A stretch of 64,000 nt of DNA from an uncultured Oscillospiraceae bacterium. GTDB lineage: Bacteria > Bacillota > Clostridia > Oscillospirales > Oscillospiraceae. Below, one piece after another: positions 7,134-15,890 of the stretch (position 1 is its first letter; every line of letters starts with the position of its first letter). The position numbers and the translations under genes were made by a program. A model generated the notes under the pieces. That model was not told where the DNA came from. It worked only from the letters and a program-made list of their open reading frames with translations, and made no database searches. The DNA lies in the NCBI GenBank assembly GCA_934589835.1, contig CAKTOK010000001.1:1-64000 (forward strand), given 5' to 3'.

Positions 7134-7754
7134 ATGGGCAGCTTCCAGCTTTACTTTGAATTGATCGGCGCGGTGGCCTTTGCCATTTCCGGCGCGGCGC
7201 TGGGTATCCGCAAGGAGATGGACCTGTTCGGTGTGGCCATGATGGGCATGACCACGGCGGTGGGCGGCGGCATCCTGCGGGACATGATGCTGGGGCAGAC
7301 GCCGCCGGCGGCGCTGCGGGACCCTTTGCAGGCGCTGGTGGCCGTGGCCGCGTCGCTGCTGGTGTTTTACATCTGGCGGCGGCGGAGAGAGACCATGCAC
7401 AACCGGTGCGCGGAGCTCGTGCTGCTGGTGGCGGATTCCATCGGCCTCGGCATCTTCAGCGCCCACGGCGCAGCCATCGCCATACAGGCGGGGCATGGGG
7501 ACAACTGGTTTCTGGTGCTGTTTCTGGGAATGCTCACCGGCGTGGGCGGCGGCGTACTGCGGGATGTGTGCTGCGTGGAGCGGCCCTATATCTTCACCAA
7601 GCACATATACGCCTGCGCGTCGCTGGCGGGCGCGCTGGCGTGCCTGCTGCTGTGGCCGCTGGGCGTGGGACTGGCGATGATGGCCGGCTGCGGCGTGACG
7701 GTGGCGCTGCGGATCTGTGCGGCGGCGTTCCGGTGGAGCCTGCCCAAGGCGTGA
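7134..7754 (+). CDS. TRIC/UPF0126-family membrane protein
   Basis: A 206-residue integral membrane protein of about seven helices, made of two repeats. Each repeat carries a glycine-rich signature: FAISGAALGIRKEMDLFGV...TAVGGGILRDMMLG in the first half and GIFSAHGAAIAIQAG...TGVGGGVLRDV in the second. These are the UPF0126 motifs of prokaryotic trimeric intracellular cation channel homologues; relatives have also been reported as glycine transporters. ATG 7134 is chosen for GGGGAGGG six nt upstream and because the promoter -10 overlaps the longer frame. The gene is monocistronic and ends in a perfect hairpin. Its relation to the upstream LysR regulator is uncertain. Confidence 0.88.
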   Translation: MGSFQLYFELIGAVAFAISGAALGIRKEMDLFGVAMMGMTTAVGGGILRDMMLGQTPPAALRDPLQALVAVAASLLVFYIWRRRRETMHNRCAELVLLVADSIGLGIFSAHGAAIAIQAGHGDNWFLVLFLGMLTGVGGGVLRDVCCVERPYIFTKHIYACASLAGALACLLLWPLGVGLAMMAGCGVTVALRICAAAFRWSLPKA

Positions 7755-7763
7755 GTTGAGAAG

Positions 7764-7797
7764 AATAACGGCGTGACGCTTGTCACGCCGTTATTTT
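7764..7797 (+). terminator. Terminator after the TRIC-family gene
   Basis: AATAACGGCGTGAC pairs perfectly with GTCACGCCGTTATT around a GCTT loop, ending in TTTT. Confidence 0.88.
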
Positions 7798-7801
7798 CAG
7801 C

Positions 7802-7830
7802 TTGTGGCAGGCGGCATATCGTGGTATACT
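7802..7830 (+). promoter_or_regulatory. Promoter of radC-uvrB unit
   Basis: TTGTGG, 17-nt spacer, TATACT, about 48 nt before the radC ATG. Confidence 0.75.
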
Positions 7831-7878
7831 ATATTATTCACAAAGGCGGGGGCCTCCGCCGCGGAGGGAGGGCGCATC

Positions 7879-8553
7879 ATGGGACTGCACGACGGGCACC
7901 GGCAGCGGGAAAAGGACCGCTACCGCCAGATGGGCGCAGACGCGCTGGCCGACCACGAGCTGCTGGAGCTGGCGCTGTTTTACGCCATCCCGCGGCAGGA
8001 TACCAATGAGACGGCCCACCGGCTGCTGAAGCGGTTCCGGTCTTTGCAGGGCGTTTTGCAGGCGGCGCCGGAGGAGCTGGAGCAGGTGGAGGGCGTGGGG
8101 AAAAACGCCGCCCTGCTGCTGCGCCTGATGGCGGATATCAGCCAGCGGGCGCGGATCACCAGCCTGCCGGAGAAGATCCTCAACTCGCCGGACCGCACCG
8201 GCGCATATTTTATGGAGCTGCTGACGGGGCAGAAGCGGGAGCTTCTGTACGAGGTATGTCTGGACGGGAAGGGCAAGCTGCTGACCTGCCGGTGCATCGC
8301 CAAGGGCACGGTGTCCGCGTCGCCGGTCCATGTGCGGCAGGTGGTGGAAAACGCCCTGTACGCCGGGGCCAGCACCGTCATTCTGGCCCACAACCATCCC
8401 AGCGGCGTGGCGCTGCCCTCCGACGCCGACGTGCTGGTGACGCATCGGATCCAGGAGGCGCTGGCCCCGCTGGGCATCCGGCTGGCAGACCACATCATCG
8501 TGGCGGACAACGACTATGTGTCCATGGCGGAGAGCGGATTTTTGCGGAAATAA
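7879..8553 (+). CDS. radC: RadC-family JAMM-domain DNA repair protein
   Basis: A 224-residue protein of usual RadC size. The N-terminal helix-hairpin-helix part includes [19 protein letters not shown] (about 65-83). The C-terminal JAB/JAMM metalloprotease-like domain has the metal-binding HNHPSG with His171 and His173, followed by PSDAD with Asp184. ATG 7879 follows GGAGGGAGG. RadC function is still debated; the family is linked to repair and recombination intermediates. The next gene, uvrB, starts 11 nt after the stop, so this protein is probably co-expressed with excision repair. Confidence 0.94.
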   Translation: MGLHDGHRQREKDRYRQMGADALADHELLELALFYAIPRQDTNETAHRLLKRFRSLQGVLQAAPEELEQVEGVGKNAALLLRLMADISQRARITSLPEKILNSPDRTGAYFMELLTGQKRELLYEVCLDGKGKLLTCRCIAKGTVSASPVHVRQVVENALYAGASTVILAHNHPSGVALPSDADVLVTHRIQEALAPLGIRLADHIIVADNDYVSMAESGFLRK

Positions 8554-8564
8554 GGGAGGGCGCT

Positions 8565-10529
8565 ATGCCTGATTTCAAGGTGATATCGGAATATGAGCCT
8601 GCCGGCGACCAGCCGCAGGCCATCGAAAAGCTGGCGGAGGGGCTGGAGAACGGCCTGCGGGAGCAGGTGCTCAAGGGCGTGACCGGCTCCGGCAAGACGT
8701 ATACCATGGCAAAGGTCATCGAGCGGGTGAACCGGCCCACGCTGGTGCTGGCCCACAACAAGACGTTGGCGGCCCAGCTGTGCGAGGAGTTTCGGGAGTT
8801 CTTTCCCAACAATGCCGTGGAGTACTTCGTCAGCTACTACGACTACTATCAGCCGGAGGCGTATATCCCCCACACGGATACCTACATCGAGAAGGACGCC
8901 TCCACCAACGAGGAGATCGACCGGCTGCGGCTCAGCGCCACCTGCGCGCTGCTGGAGCGGCGGGACGTGATCGTGGTGTCCTCCGTGAGCTGCATCTACG
9001 GACTGGGCGAGCCGGATGACTTCGCGCGGATGATGATCTCCCTGCGGACGGGGATGACCATGGACCGCGACGAGCTGCTGCGCCGTCTGGTGGAGGACCG
9101 GTACGAGCGGAACGATGTGGCGTTCCAGCGGAATATGTTCCGTGTGCGGGGCGACACGGTGGAGCTGTACCCCGCCTATTACAAGGACCGTGCTGTCCGC
9201 GTGGAGTTTTTCGGCGATGAGATCGAGCGCATCACCGAGTTTCACCCCGTCACCGGCGCGGCGATCCGAACCTTGCAGCATATCGCGGTGTACCCCGCCA
9301 GCCACTATGTCACGCCCAAGGACAAGCTGGAGCGGGCGGCGGAGGAGATCGAGCGGGAGCTGGCGCAGCAGAAGGCGCTGTTTGAGGAGCAGGGAAAGCT
9401 CATCGAGGCCCAGCGCATCGATCAGCGCACCCGCTACGATGTGGAGATGATGCGGGAGCTGGGGTACTGCTCGGGCATCGAGAACTATTCGCGGATCATC
9501 TCCCAGCGGCCGGCGGGCTCTCCGCCCATGACGCTGCTGGATTTCTTCCCCGACGACTTTGTACTGTTTGTGGACGAGAGCCATGTGACGCTGCCGCAGG
9601 TGCGGGCCATGTACAACGGGGATCACGCCCGCAAGCAGAGCCTGGTGGAGTATGGGTTCCGGCTGCCCTGCGCCTTCGACAACCGGCCGCTGAAATTCGA
9701 GGAATTCGAGGAGCGGTTCCATCAGGCGGTGTATGTTTCCGCCACGCCGGGGGACTTCGAAAGGGCCCATGCCGATCAGGTGGTGGAGCAGGTCATCCGG
9801 CCCACAGGGCTGCTGGATCCGCGGGTGGAGGTGCGGCCCATCATGGGGCAGATCGACGACCTGGCGGCGGAGATCCACGCCCGGGAGCAGAAAAACGAGC
9901 GGGTGCTGGTGACGACGCTGACCAAGCGGATGGCGGAGGATCTGACCGCCCATTTCCGCGGGCTGGGTATCAAGGTGCGGTATATGCACGCGGACGTGTC
10001 GGCGCTGGAGCGGATGGAGATCATCCGCGACCTGCGGCTGGGCGAGTTCGACGTGCTGGTGGGCATCAACCTGCTGCGGGAGGGACTGGATCTGCCGGAG
10101 GTGTCGCTGGTGGCCATCCTGGACGCGGACAAGGAGGGCTTCCTCCGCAGCGAGACCAGCCTCATCCAGACCATCGGCCGCGCGGCCCGCAACGCCGAGG
10201 GGCTGGTGATCCTGTACGCCGACACCGTGACGCCGTCCATGCGTTCGGCCATGGACGAGACGGAGCGCCGCCGCCGCTTGCAGGACGACTTCAACAAGGC
10301 CCACGGCATCACGCCGAAGACCATCCGGAAGGGCGTGCGGGAAATGGTGGAGATCAGCCACAGCGCGGAGGAGGCGTCCCAGCTCAGCCGAAAGAAGCTG
10401 ACGGACCGCGAGCGGGCCGAGACCATCGCGCGGCTGGAGAAAGAGATGAAAGAGGCCAGCCGGATGCTGGAATTCGAATACGCCGCCCTGCTGCGAGACC
10501 AGATCATCCAGCTGCGGGGCCAGAAATGA
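8565..10529 (+). CDS. uvrB: UvrABC excinuclease subunit B
   Basis: A 654-residue protein, normal for UvrB. It has the Walker [13 protein letters not shown] (about 38-49), the beta-hairpin region that inserts into damaged DNA ([12 protein letters not shown]), helicase motifs [21 protein letters not shown] and [19 protein letters not shown], the QTIGRAARN motif, and a C-terminal UVR domain (about 618-650) that contacts UvrC. It receives damaged DNA from UvrA and loads UvrC. ATG 8565 is chosen for GGGAGGGCGCT; a longer frame from 8256 only overlaps radC. Its partner uvrA lies 2.2 kb downstream after three unrelated genes. Confidence 0.98.
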   Translation: MPDFKVISEYEPAGDQPQAIEKLAEGLENGLREQVLKGVTGSGKTYTMAKVIERVNRPTLVLAHNKTLAAQLCEEFREFFPNNAVEYFVSYYDYYQPEAYIPHTDTYIEKDASTNEEIDRLRLSATCALLERRDVIVVSSVSCIYGLGEPDDFARMMISLRTGMTMDRDELLRRLVEDRYERNDVAFQRNMFRVRGDTVELYPAYYKDRAVRVEFFGDEIERITEFHPVTGAAIRTLQHIAVYPASHYVTPKDKLERAAEEIERELAQQKALFEEQGKLIEAQRIDQRTRYDVEMMRELGYCSGIENYSRIISQRPAGSPPMTLLDFFPDDFVLFVDESHVTLPQVRAMYNGDHARKQSLVEYGFRLPCAFDNRPLKFEEFEERFHQAVYVSATPGDFERAHADQVVEQVIRPTGLLDPRVEVRPIMGQIDDLAAEIHAREQKNERVLVTTLTKRMAEDLTAHFRGLGIKVRYMHADVSALERMEIIRDLRLGEFDVLVGINLLREGLDLPEVSLVAILDADKEGFLRSETSLIQTIGRAARNAEGLVILYADTVTPSMRSAMDETERRRRLQDDFNKAHGITPKTIRKGVREMVEISHSAEEASQLSRKKLTDRERAETIARLEKEMKEASRMLEFEYAALLRDQIIQLRGQK

Positions 10530-11449
10530 CCGATAAAGAGAGAACCATGATGAACAAGACCATTTCCTATCTCTATGTGATACTGAGCGCCGTGTGCTGG
10601 GGCTTCATCGGCTTTTTCAACCGGATGCTGACGGAGGCGGGCATGACGCTGGGCAATCGGGTGTTCGTCCGGAATTTCGGGACGCTGCTGGTGCTGACAG
10701 CGGTATTCGCCCTGTTCCACCGGCAGGTATTCCGCATCCAATGGAAGCATCTGCCCATTTTTCTGGGGTCAGGGCTTATCAGCATCCTGCTTTTGAGCGT
10801 GGTGTATTTCCAGTGCCAGACCATGTGCTCCCTGTCAGTGGCGGCGGTGCTGCTGTATCTGGCGCCGTCCTTCGTGGTGCTGGCCAGCGCCGTGCTGTGG
10901 AAAACGCCGCTGACGAAGGGGAAGATCGCGGCGCTGTGCGTGTCGCTGCTGGGCTGCGTCATGGTCAGCGGGATGCTGGGCGGGGATATGACCGCCTCGT
11001 GGACCGGTATCGCGCTGGGAGTATGCTCCGGATTGTGCTACGCCAGCTATACGGTGTTCAGCCACTACGGGCTGGCGCACTATGAGAGCTATACCATGAT
11101 CTACTGGACATTTCTGATAGCGGGGCTGGGGTCCCTGTTCTTCGCGGACATCCCCGCGCTGCTGCCGGTATTGCAGCAGACCAAGGGCGTCATCGGCTGC
11201 ATCGGCGTGGTGCTGGTGGCCACGGTGCTGCCCTATATCTTCTACACCAAGGGGCTGGAGGGCGTGGAGAGCGGCCGCGCGTCCATCATCACCAATATCG
11301 AGCCGGTGGTGGAGACGCTGGTGGGCATCACCGTGTTCCACGAGGCGCTGACCGTATGGACGGTGCTGGGCGTGGGCTGCGTCATCGGCTGTGTCGTGCT
11401 GCTGGCACGGGAGGGACGGCATGAACGAAAAGAAGCTGCCGCTCAATAG
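10526..11449 (+). CDS. EamA/DMT-superfamily transporter
   Basis: A 307-residue, ten-helix permease made of two EamA repeats: [18 protein letters not shown] starts the first, and [22 protein letters not shown] starts the second (about 160). The conserved terminal block [21 protein letters not shown] matches drug/metabolite and carboxylate exporters of this superfamily. The substrate is unknown. The ATG at 10526 overlaps the uvrB stop (ATGA). ATGs at 10547 and 10550 with AAAGAGAGAA nearby are alternative starts that would remove a hydrophilic leader of seven or eight residues. Tight coupling to uvrB suggests co-transcription only, not repair function. Confidence 0.9.
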   Translation: MTDKERTMMNKTISYLYVILSAVCWGFIGFFNRMLTEAGMTLGNRVFVRNFGTLLVLTAVFALFHRQVFRIQWKHLPIFLGSGLISILLLSVVYFQCQTMCSLSVAAVLLYLAPSFVVLASAVLWKTPLTKGKIAALCVSLLGCVMVSGMLGGDMTASWTGIALGVCSGLCYASYTVFSHYGLAHYESYTMIYWTFLIAGLGSLFFADIPALLPVLQQTKGVIGCIGVVLVATVLPYIFYTKGLEGVESGRASIITNIEPVVETLVGITVFHEALTVWTVLGVGCVIGCVVLLAREGRHERKEAAAQ

Positions 11450-12116
11450 CCTGCATCTGAAGGGATTGGCCGCGGCTGCCATGCTGGTGGATCATCTGGG
11501 GTTCACCCTGTTTCCCTTCGCGCTGTGGATGCGGTGCGTGGGACGGCTGGCGTTCCCCATTTTCTGCTTCCTCATGGCGGAGGGCTGCGCCCGCACCCAC
11601 GACCGGAAGCGGTACGCCGCGCGGCTGCTGGGGTTCGCCGTGCTGTCGGAGCCGGCGTTCGACCTGATGTGCAGCGGCGTGTGGTTCTCGCCGGACGAGC
11701 AGAACGTGCTGTGGACACTGCTGCTGGGCGCGCTGGTATGCTGGGCCATGGACTGGGCCAGAACAAAGCCGGAGCTGTGGCAGCGGCTGCCGGCGGACGC
11801 CGCCATCGCCGTGGGATTCCTGCTGGCCCAATGGCTGAACACGGACTACGGCGGCTGGGGCGTGCTGCTGGTGGCACTGTTCTACATGACCCGGGAGATC
11901 AGGGGGAAATGGGCCGTCCAGCTGGCGGGCCTTGGCCTGTTCTGCTGGTTCTGCACGCCGTGGCGCATCGAGCTGCTGGCTGTGCTGGCGCTGATCCCCA
12001 TCTGCCTGTACAACGGGGAGCGAGGCTTTTCCAGCCGTGCGGTGCAGTACGGCTTTTACGCCTTCTACCCTGTTCATATTCTGATTTTGAGCGTACTGGC
12101 ACAGTACGTGTTCTGA
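11421..12116 (+). CDS. TraX-family membrane protein
   Basis: A 231-residue polytopic protein. The N-terminal [20 protein letters not shown] and the block FPIFCFLMAEGCARTHDRKR, followed by RYAARLLGFAVLSEPAFDLM, are the TraX (PF05857) signatures. F-plasmid TraX acetylates pilin, but chromosomal clostridial members have no known substrate and are thought to be acyltransferase-like membrane enzymes. ATG 11421 has GGGAGGG five nt upstream and overlaps the EamA gene by 29 nt. Nothing conjugative lies nearby, so the name should not be read as a plasmid-transfer function. Confidence 0.88.
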   Translation: MNEKKLPLNSLHLKGLAAAAMLVDHLGFTLFPFALWMRCVGRLAFPIFCFLMAEGCARTHDRKRYAARLLGFAVLSEPAFDLMCSGVWFSPDEQNVLWTLLLGALVCWAMDWARTKPELWQRLPADAAIAVGFLLAQWLNTDYGGWGVLLVALFYMTREIRGKWAVQLAGLGLFCWFCTPWRIELLAVLALIPICLYNGERGFSSRAVQYGFYAFYPVHILILSVLAQYVF

Positions 12117-12129
12117 GGAGGTGCCTTTC

Positions 12130-12612
12130 ATGGCAAAGCACAAGGAGGAAAAGACCAACGTGATGCGTGCGTTGGAGCAGAAGAAAATCGCCTATACGGC
12201 CCACAGCTATGATCCTGACGGACCCATCGACGGCGTATCTGTGGCGGCGGCGCTGGGGCAGGACCCTGCCCGGGTGTTCAAGACACTGGTGACGAGGGGG
12301 GCGTCCGGCGGATACTATGTGTTCGATATCCCCGTGGCGGAGAATCTGGACCTGAAAAAGGCGGCCAAGGCCGTGGGGGAGAAGTCCGTGGCCATGCTGC
12401 CTCAGAAGGAGCTGCTGGGCCTGACGGGATACGTCCACGGCGGATGCAGCCCCGTGGGCATGAAAAAGCAGTTCCCCACCGTGTTCCATGAGACGGCGGG
12501 GGCGTACGACACCGTCTGCGTCAGCGCGGGAAAGATCGGCTGTCAGGTGGAGTGCCGTCCGGCGGACCTGCTGGCGCTGCTGCGGGCGACGATGGCGGAT
12601 ATCATCGTTTGA
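12130..12612 (+). CDS. ybaK: YbaK/EbsC-type Cys-tRNA(Pro) deacylase
   Basis: A 160-residue single-domain protein with family blocks SVAAALGQDPARVFKTLVTR, the YYVFDIPVAENLDLKKAAKA segment with the conserved catalytic-site lysine region, and GYVHGGCSPVGMKKQFPT near the C-terminus (the GGxSPxG motif of YbaK). It hydrolyses Cys-tRNA(Pro) mischarged by ProRS. ATG 12130 is chosen over GTG 12121 because GAGGAGG sits eight nt upstream. It is the last gene of the run that starts at radC; a new consensus promoter follows for uvrA. Confidence 0.92.
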   Translation: MAKHKEEKTNVMRALEQKKIAYTAHSYDPDGPIDGVSVAAALGQDPARVFKTLVTRGASGGYYVFDIPVAENLDLKKAAKAVGEKSVAMLPQKELLGLTGYVHGGCSPVGMKKQFPTVFHETAGAYDTVCVSAGKIGCQVECRPADLLALLRATMADIIV

Positions 12613-12623
12613 AAATTCCGGTA

Positions 12624-12652
12624 TTGACATTAAAAATCGATTTGAATACACT
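12624..12652 (+). promoter_or_regulatory. Promoter of uvrA
   Basis: A perfect TTGACA, 17-nt spacer and TACACT in an AT-rich 75-nt gap. No sequence resembling the Gram-positive LexA box (CGAAC-N4-GTTCG) is seen here. Confidence 0.82.
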
Positions 12653-12687
12653 GATCTGCACAGAAAAGTGCAGAAACGAGGAATACC

Positions 12688-15513
12688 ATGCAGAAGGAAA
12701 TTTTTATCAAGGGCGCGCGGGAGAACAACCTGAAAAACATCGACGTGACCATCCCCCGCGACAAGCTGGTGGTGCTGACGGGACTCAGCGGCAGCGGCAA
12801 GAGCTCGCTGGCCTTCGATACCATCTACGCCGAGGGACAGCGCCGGTATGTGGAGAGCCTCAGCTCCTACGCCCGTATGTTTCTGGGGCAGATGGACAAG
12901 CCGGACGTGGACTATATCGACGGCCTTTCCCCGGCCATCTCCATCGACCAGAAGACCACCAGCAAGAATCCCCGCTCCACCGTGGGCACGGTGACGGAGA
13001 TCTATGACTATCTGCGCCTGCTGTGGGCGCGGGTGGGCGTGCCCCACTGCCCCAAGTGCGGCAGGGAGATCCGCCAGCAGACGGTGGATCAGATCATCGA
13101 CCAGATCATGGCGCTGCCGGAGGGCACCCGCATTCAGGTGATGGCGCCGGTGATCCGCGGCCGTAAGGGCGAGCACACCAAGGTGCTGGAGGACGCCCGC
13201 CGCAGCGGCTATGTCCGGGTGCGGGTGGACGGGAATCTGTACGAGCTGTCGGAGGATATCCCGCTGGAGAAGAATCGGAAGCACCATATCGACATCGTGG
13301 TGGACCGGCTCATCGTCCGGCCCGATATCGCCCAGCGGCTGACGGACTCCGTGGAGACGGCCTCGGGCCTGACCGGCGGACTGGTGACGGTGAACCTGCT
13401 GCGGGAGGAGCAGGATATCACGTTCTCCCAGAACTACGCCTGCGAGGACTGCGGTATCTCCATCGAGGAGCTGACGCCGCGGCTGTTCTCCTTCAACAGC
13501 CCCTTCGGCGCGTGCCCCACCTGTACGGGTCTGGGGGTGCAGCTGAAGGCCGACCCCGCCCTCATCGTGCCGGATGAGAGCAAGTCCATTCTGGACGGCG
13601 CTATCACGGCCCCGGGCTGGGCGTCTATCCGCTCCGACGGCGTGAGCCGGATGTACTTCGAGGCGCTGAGCAAAAGGTACCAGTTTTCCCTGCGCCAGCC
13701 GTACCGCGAGCTGAGCGACACGGTGAAGCAGGTCATCCTCTACGGCACCGGCGGCGAGAAGCTGGAGCTGCACTATGACCAGCCCCGTGGAAAGGGCGTG
13801 CTGCATCAGGCGTTTGAGGGCATCTGCCACAATCTGGAGCGGCGGTACAGCGAGACCCAGAGCGACGCCAGCAAGCGGGAGATCGAGGAGTATCTGTCCC
13901 AGTGCCCGTGCCCTGCCTGTCAGGGGCGGCGGCTGCGGCCGGAGGCGCTGGCGGTGACGGTGGGCGGCCTGTCCATCTTCGAGGCCACGGAGCTGCCGGT
14001 GGACGAGGCGCTGCCCTTCTTCAACGGCCTGGAGCTGACGGGCAACCAGCAGCTCATCGCCGCCCAGATACTCAAGGAAATTCGGGCGCGGCTGGGCTTT
14101 TTGCAGTCCGTGGGACTGAGCTATCTCACCCTGTCCCGCGCATCCGGCACCCTGTCCGGCGGCGAGAGCCAGCGCATCCGCCTTGCCACCCAGATCGGCA
14201 GCAGCCTGATGGGTGTGCTGTATATTCTGGATGAGCCGTCCATTGGCCTGCACCAGCGGGATAACGACAAGCTGCTGGCCACGCTGTGCCGCCTCCGGGA
14301 TCTGGGCAATACTCTGATCGTGGTGGAGCACGATGAGGACACCATGCGCGCCGCTGACTGGCTCATCGACATCGGCCCCGGCGCCGGAGAGCTGGGCGGG
14401 CAGGTGGTGTCCGCCGGTACGCCGGCGCAGGTGATGGCCGACCCCAACAGCCTGACGGGACAGTATCTCAGCGGCAAAAAGCGCATCGAGCTGCCGGCAC
14501 ACCGGCGGGAGGGCAACGGCAAATACCTGACGGTGCGGGGCGCACGGGAGAACAACCTGAAAAGCATCGACGTGACGTTCCCGTTGGGGACGTTCATCTG
14601 CGTCACCGGCGTCAGCGGCAGCGGCAAAAGCTCGCTGGTCAACGAGGTGCTGTACAAGAAGCTGGGGGTGGAGCTGAACCGCATGAAGGCCCGCCCCGGT
14701 AAGCACGACCGCATCGAGGGTATGGAGCATCTGGACAAGGTCATCGCCATCGACCAGAGCCCCATCGGGCGGACACCCCGCTCCAACCCCGCCACCTATA
14801 CCAACCTGTTCAACCTGATCCGCGACCTGTTTGCGTCCACGCAGGACGCCAAGGCCCGGGGCTACGGCCCGGGGCGGTTCTCGTTCAACACACGGGGCGG
14901 CCGGTGCGAGGCCTGCGGCGGCGATGGGATGCTGAAGATCGAGATGCACTTTCTGGCGGACGTGTATGTGCCCTGCGAGGTGTGCCGCGGCAAGCGGTAC
15001 AACCGCGAGACGCTGGAGGTGCGGTACAAGGGGAAGAACATCGCCGAGGTGCTGGACATGACGGCCCGGGAGGCGCTGGACTTCTTCTCCGCCGTGCCGA
15101 AGATCTATGAGAAATTGCAGACGCTGTGCGACGTGGGGCTGGGCTATGTGAAGCTGGGCCAGCCGTCCACCACCCTGTCCGGCGGCGAGGCCCAGCGAGT
15201 CAAGCTGGCCACGGAGCTGAGCCGCCGCGCCACGGGGCGCACCATCTATATTCTGGACGAGCCCACCACCGGACTCCACGCCGACGATGTCCGCAAGCTG
15301 CTGGATGTCTTGCAGCGGCTGGTGGACGCGGGCAACACGGTGCTGGTCATCGAGCACAATCTGGACGTCATCAAGTGCGCCGATTATATCGTGGATCTGG
15401 GGCCGGAGGGCGGCAGCGGCGGCGGCACGGTGGTGGCCTGCGGCACGCCGGAGCAGGTGGCCGCCGTGGAGGCGTCCTATACGGGACAGTATTTGAAGAA
15501 GTATCTGGGCTGA
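12688..15513 (+). CDS. uvrA: UvrABC excinuclease subunit A
   Basis: A 941-residue protein of standard size. It has two ABC ATPase modules. The first has Walker [14 protein letters not shown] (about 31-43), signature [14 protein letters not shown] and [13 protein letters not shown]. The second has Walker [15 protein letters not shown] (about 641), signature [12 protein letters not shown] and [13 protein letters not shown]. Zinc modules are visible: CPKCG, CEDCG...CPTC, CPCPAC, and the C-terminal CEACGGDG...CEVCRG. UvrA scans DNA for lesions and loads UvrB. ATG 12688 has GAGGAA upstream and its own strong promoter. Confidence 0.98.
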   Translation: MQKEIFIKGARENNLKNIDVTIPRDKLVVLTGLSGSGKSSLAFDTIYAEGQRRYVESLSSYARMFLGQMDKPDVDYIDGLSPAISIDQKTTSKNPRSTVGTVTEIYDYLRLLWARVGVPHCPKCGREIRQQTVDQIIDQIMALPEGTRIQVMAPVIRGRKGEHTKVLEDARRSGYVRVRVDGNLYELSEDIPLEKNRKHHIDIVVDRLIVRPDIAQRLTDSVETASGLTGGLVTVNLLREEQDITFSQNYACEDCGISIEELTPRLFSFNSPFGACPTCTGLGVQLKADPALIVPDESKSILDGAITAPGWASIRSDGVSRMYFEALSKRYQFSLRQPYRELSDTVKQVILYGTGGEKLELHYDQPRGKGVLHQAFEGICHNLERRYSETQSDASKREIEEYLSQCPCPACQGRRLRPEALAVTVGGLSIFEATELPVDEALPFFNGLELTGNQQLIAAQILKEIRARLGFLQSVGLSYLTLSRASGTLSGGESQRIRLATQIGSSLMGVLYILDEPSIGLHQRDNDKLLATLCRLRDLGNTLIVVEHDEDTMRAADWLIDIGPGAGELGGQVVSAGTPAQVMADPNSLTGQYLSGKKRIELPAHRREGNGKYLTVRGARENNLKSIDVTFPLGTFICVTGVSGSGKSSLVNEVLYKKLGVELNRMKARPGKHDRIEGMEHLDKVIAIDQSPIGRTPRSNPATYTNLFNLIRDLFASTQDAKARGYGPGRFSFNTRGGRCEACGGDGMLKIEMHFLADVYVPCEVCRGKRYNRETLEVRYKGKNIAEVLDMTAREALDFFSAVPKIYEKLQTLCDVGLGYVKLGQPSTTLSGGEAQRVKLATELSRRATGRTIYILDEPTTGLHADDVRKLLDVLQRLVDAGNTVLVIEHNLDVIKCADYIVDLGPEGGSGGGTVVACGTPEQVAAVEASYTGQYLKKYLG

Positions 15514-15558
15514 CGCTTTCCCTGCCCGCCGCATAGGATGTGGCAGGGAGGTGGCGTC

Positions 15559-15885
15559 ATGGAGATATGGCAGGACGGGGTGTTGGCCGGCTTGGCGGCC
15601 ATCGGGCTGACGGCGATCCTGTGGCTGCTGGCGGGACTGGTGTTCCGGCGGCGGGAGCGGGCGCCGGAGGCGGTGTACCTCGTGGCGCTGCGGGGCGGCG
15701 CGGAGCAGCTGGACATGACGCTGCGGGCGCTGGAGAACGTCCGCCGTCTGCCGGTGCTGCTGGTGGACTGCGGGCTGGATGAGACGGGACGGCGGCGGAC
15801 AGAGCTGCTGACCGCAGACAGCGGCGCGGTGCTGGTGACGCCGGCGCAGCTGGCGGCCCTGTATACGGAGGAAAAAGGGAGGTAA
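15559..15885 (+). CDS. Hypothetical small membrane-anchored protein
   Basis: I do not recognise a named family. The 108-residue product has one N-terminal TM helix (about residues 7-30, GVLAGLAAIGLTAILWLLAGLVF) followed by basic residues RRRER, so the rest is predicted cytoplasmic. The soluble part (VYLVALRGGAEQLDMTLRALEN, then LPVLLVDCGLDETGRRR and LLTADSGAVLVTPAQL) has alternating beta/alpha character, a little like the start of a glycosyltransferase-A fold, but without a DxD. ATG 15559 follows GGGAGG. It sits 45 nt after uvrA and 5 nt before recD2, so it is co-transcribed with repair genes. Confidence 0.7.
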   Translation: MEIWQDGVLAGLAAIGLTAILWLLAGLVFRRRERAPEAVYLVALRGGAEQLDMTLRALENVRRLPVLLVDCGLDETGRRRTELLTADSGAVLVTPAQLAALYTEEKGR

Positions 15886-15890
15886 GGCCC

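Noticed and set aside
8514-10361. A very long open frame on the minus strand opposite uvrB
   Set aside because: The high GC content and codon bias keep antisense frames open; the translation is rich in His, Arg and Gln with no domain, and uvrB is certain.
11421-12116. TraX gene as a sign of a conjugative element
   Set aside because: No relaxase, coupling protein or pilus gene is nearby, codon use matches the neighbours, and chromosomal TraX-like genes are common in clostridia.
11899-15534. A 1,200-codon open frame opposite uvrA
   Set aside because: It is the antisense of a fully recognisable UvrA, with no ribosome site and biased composition.
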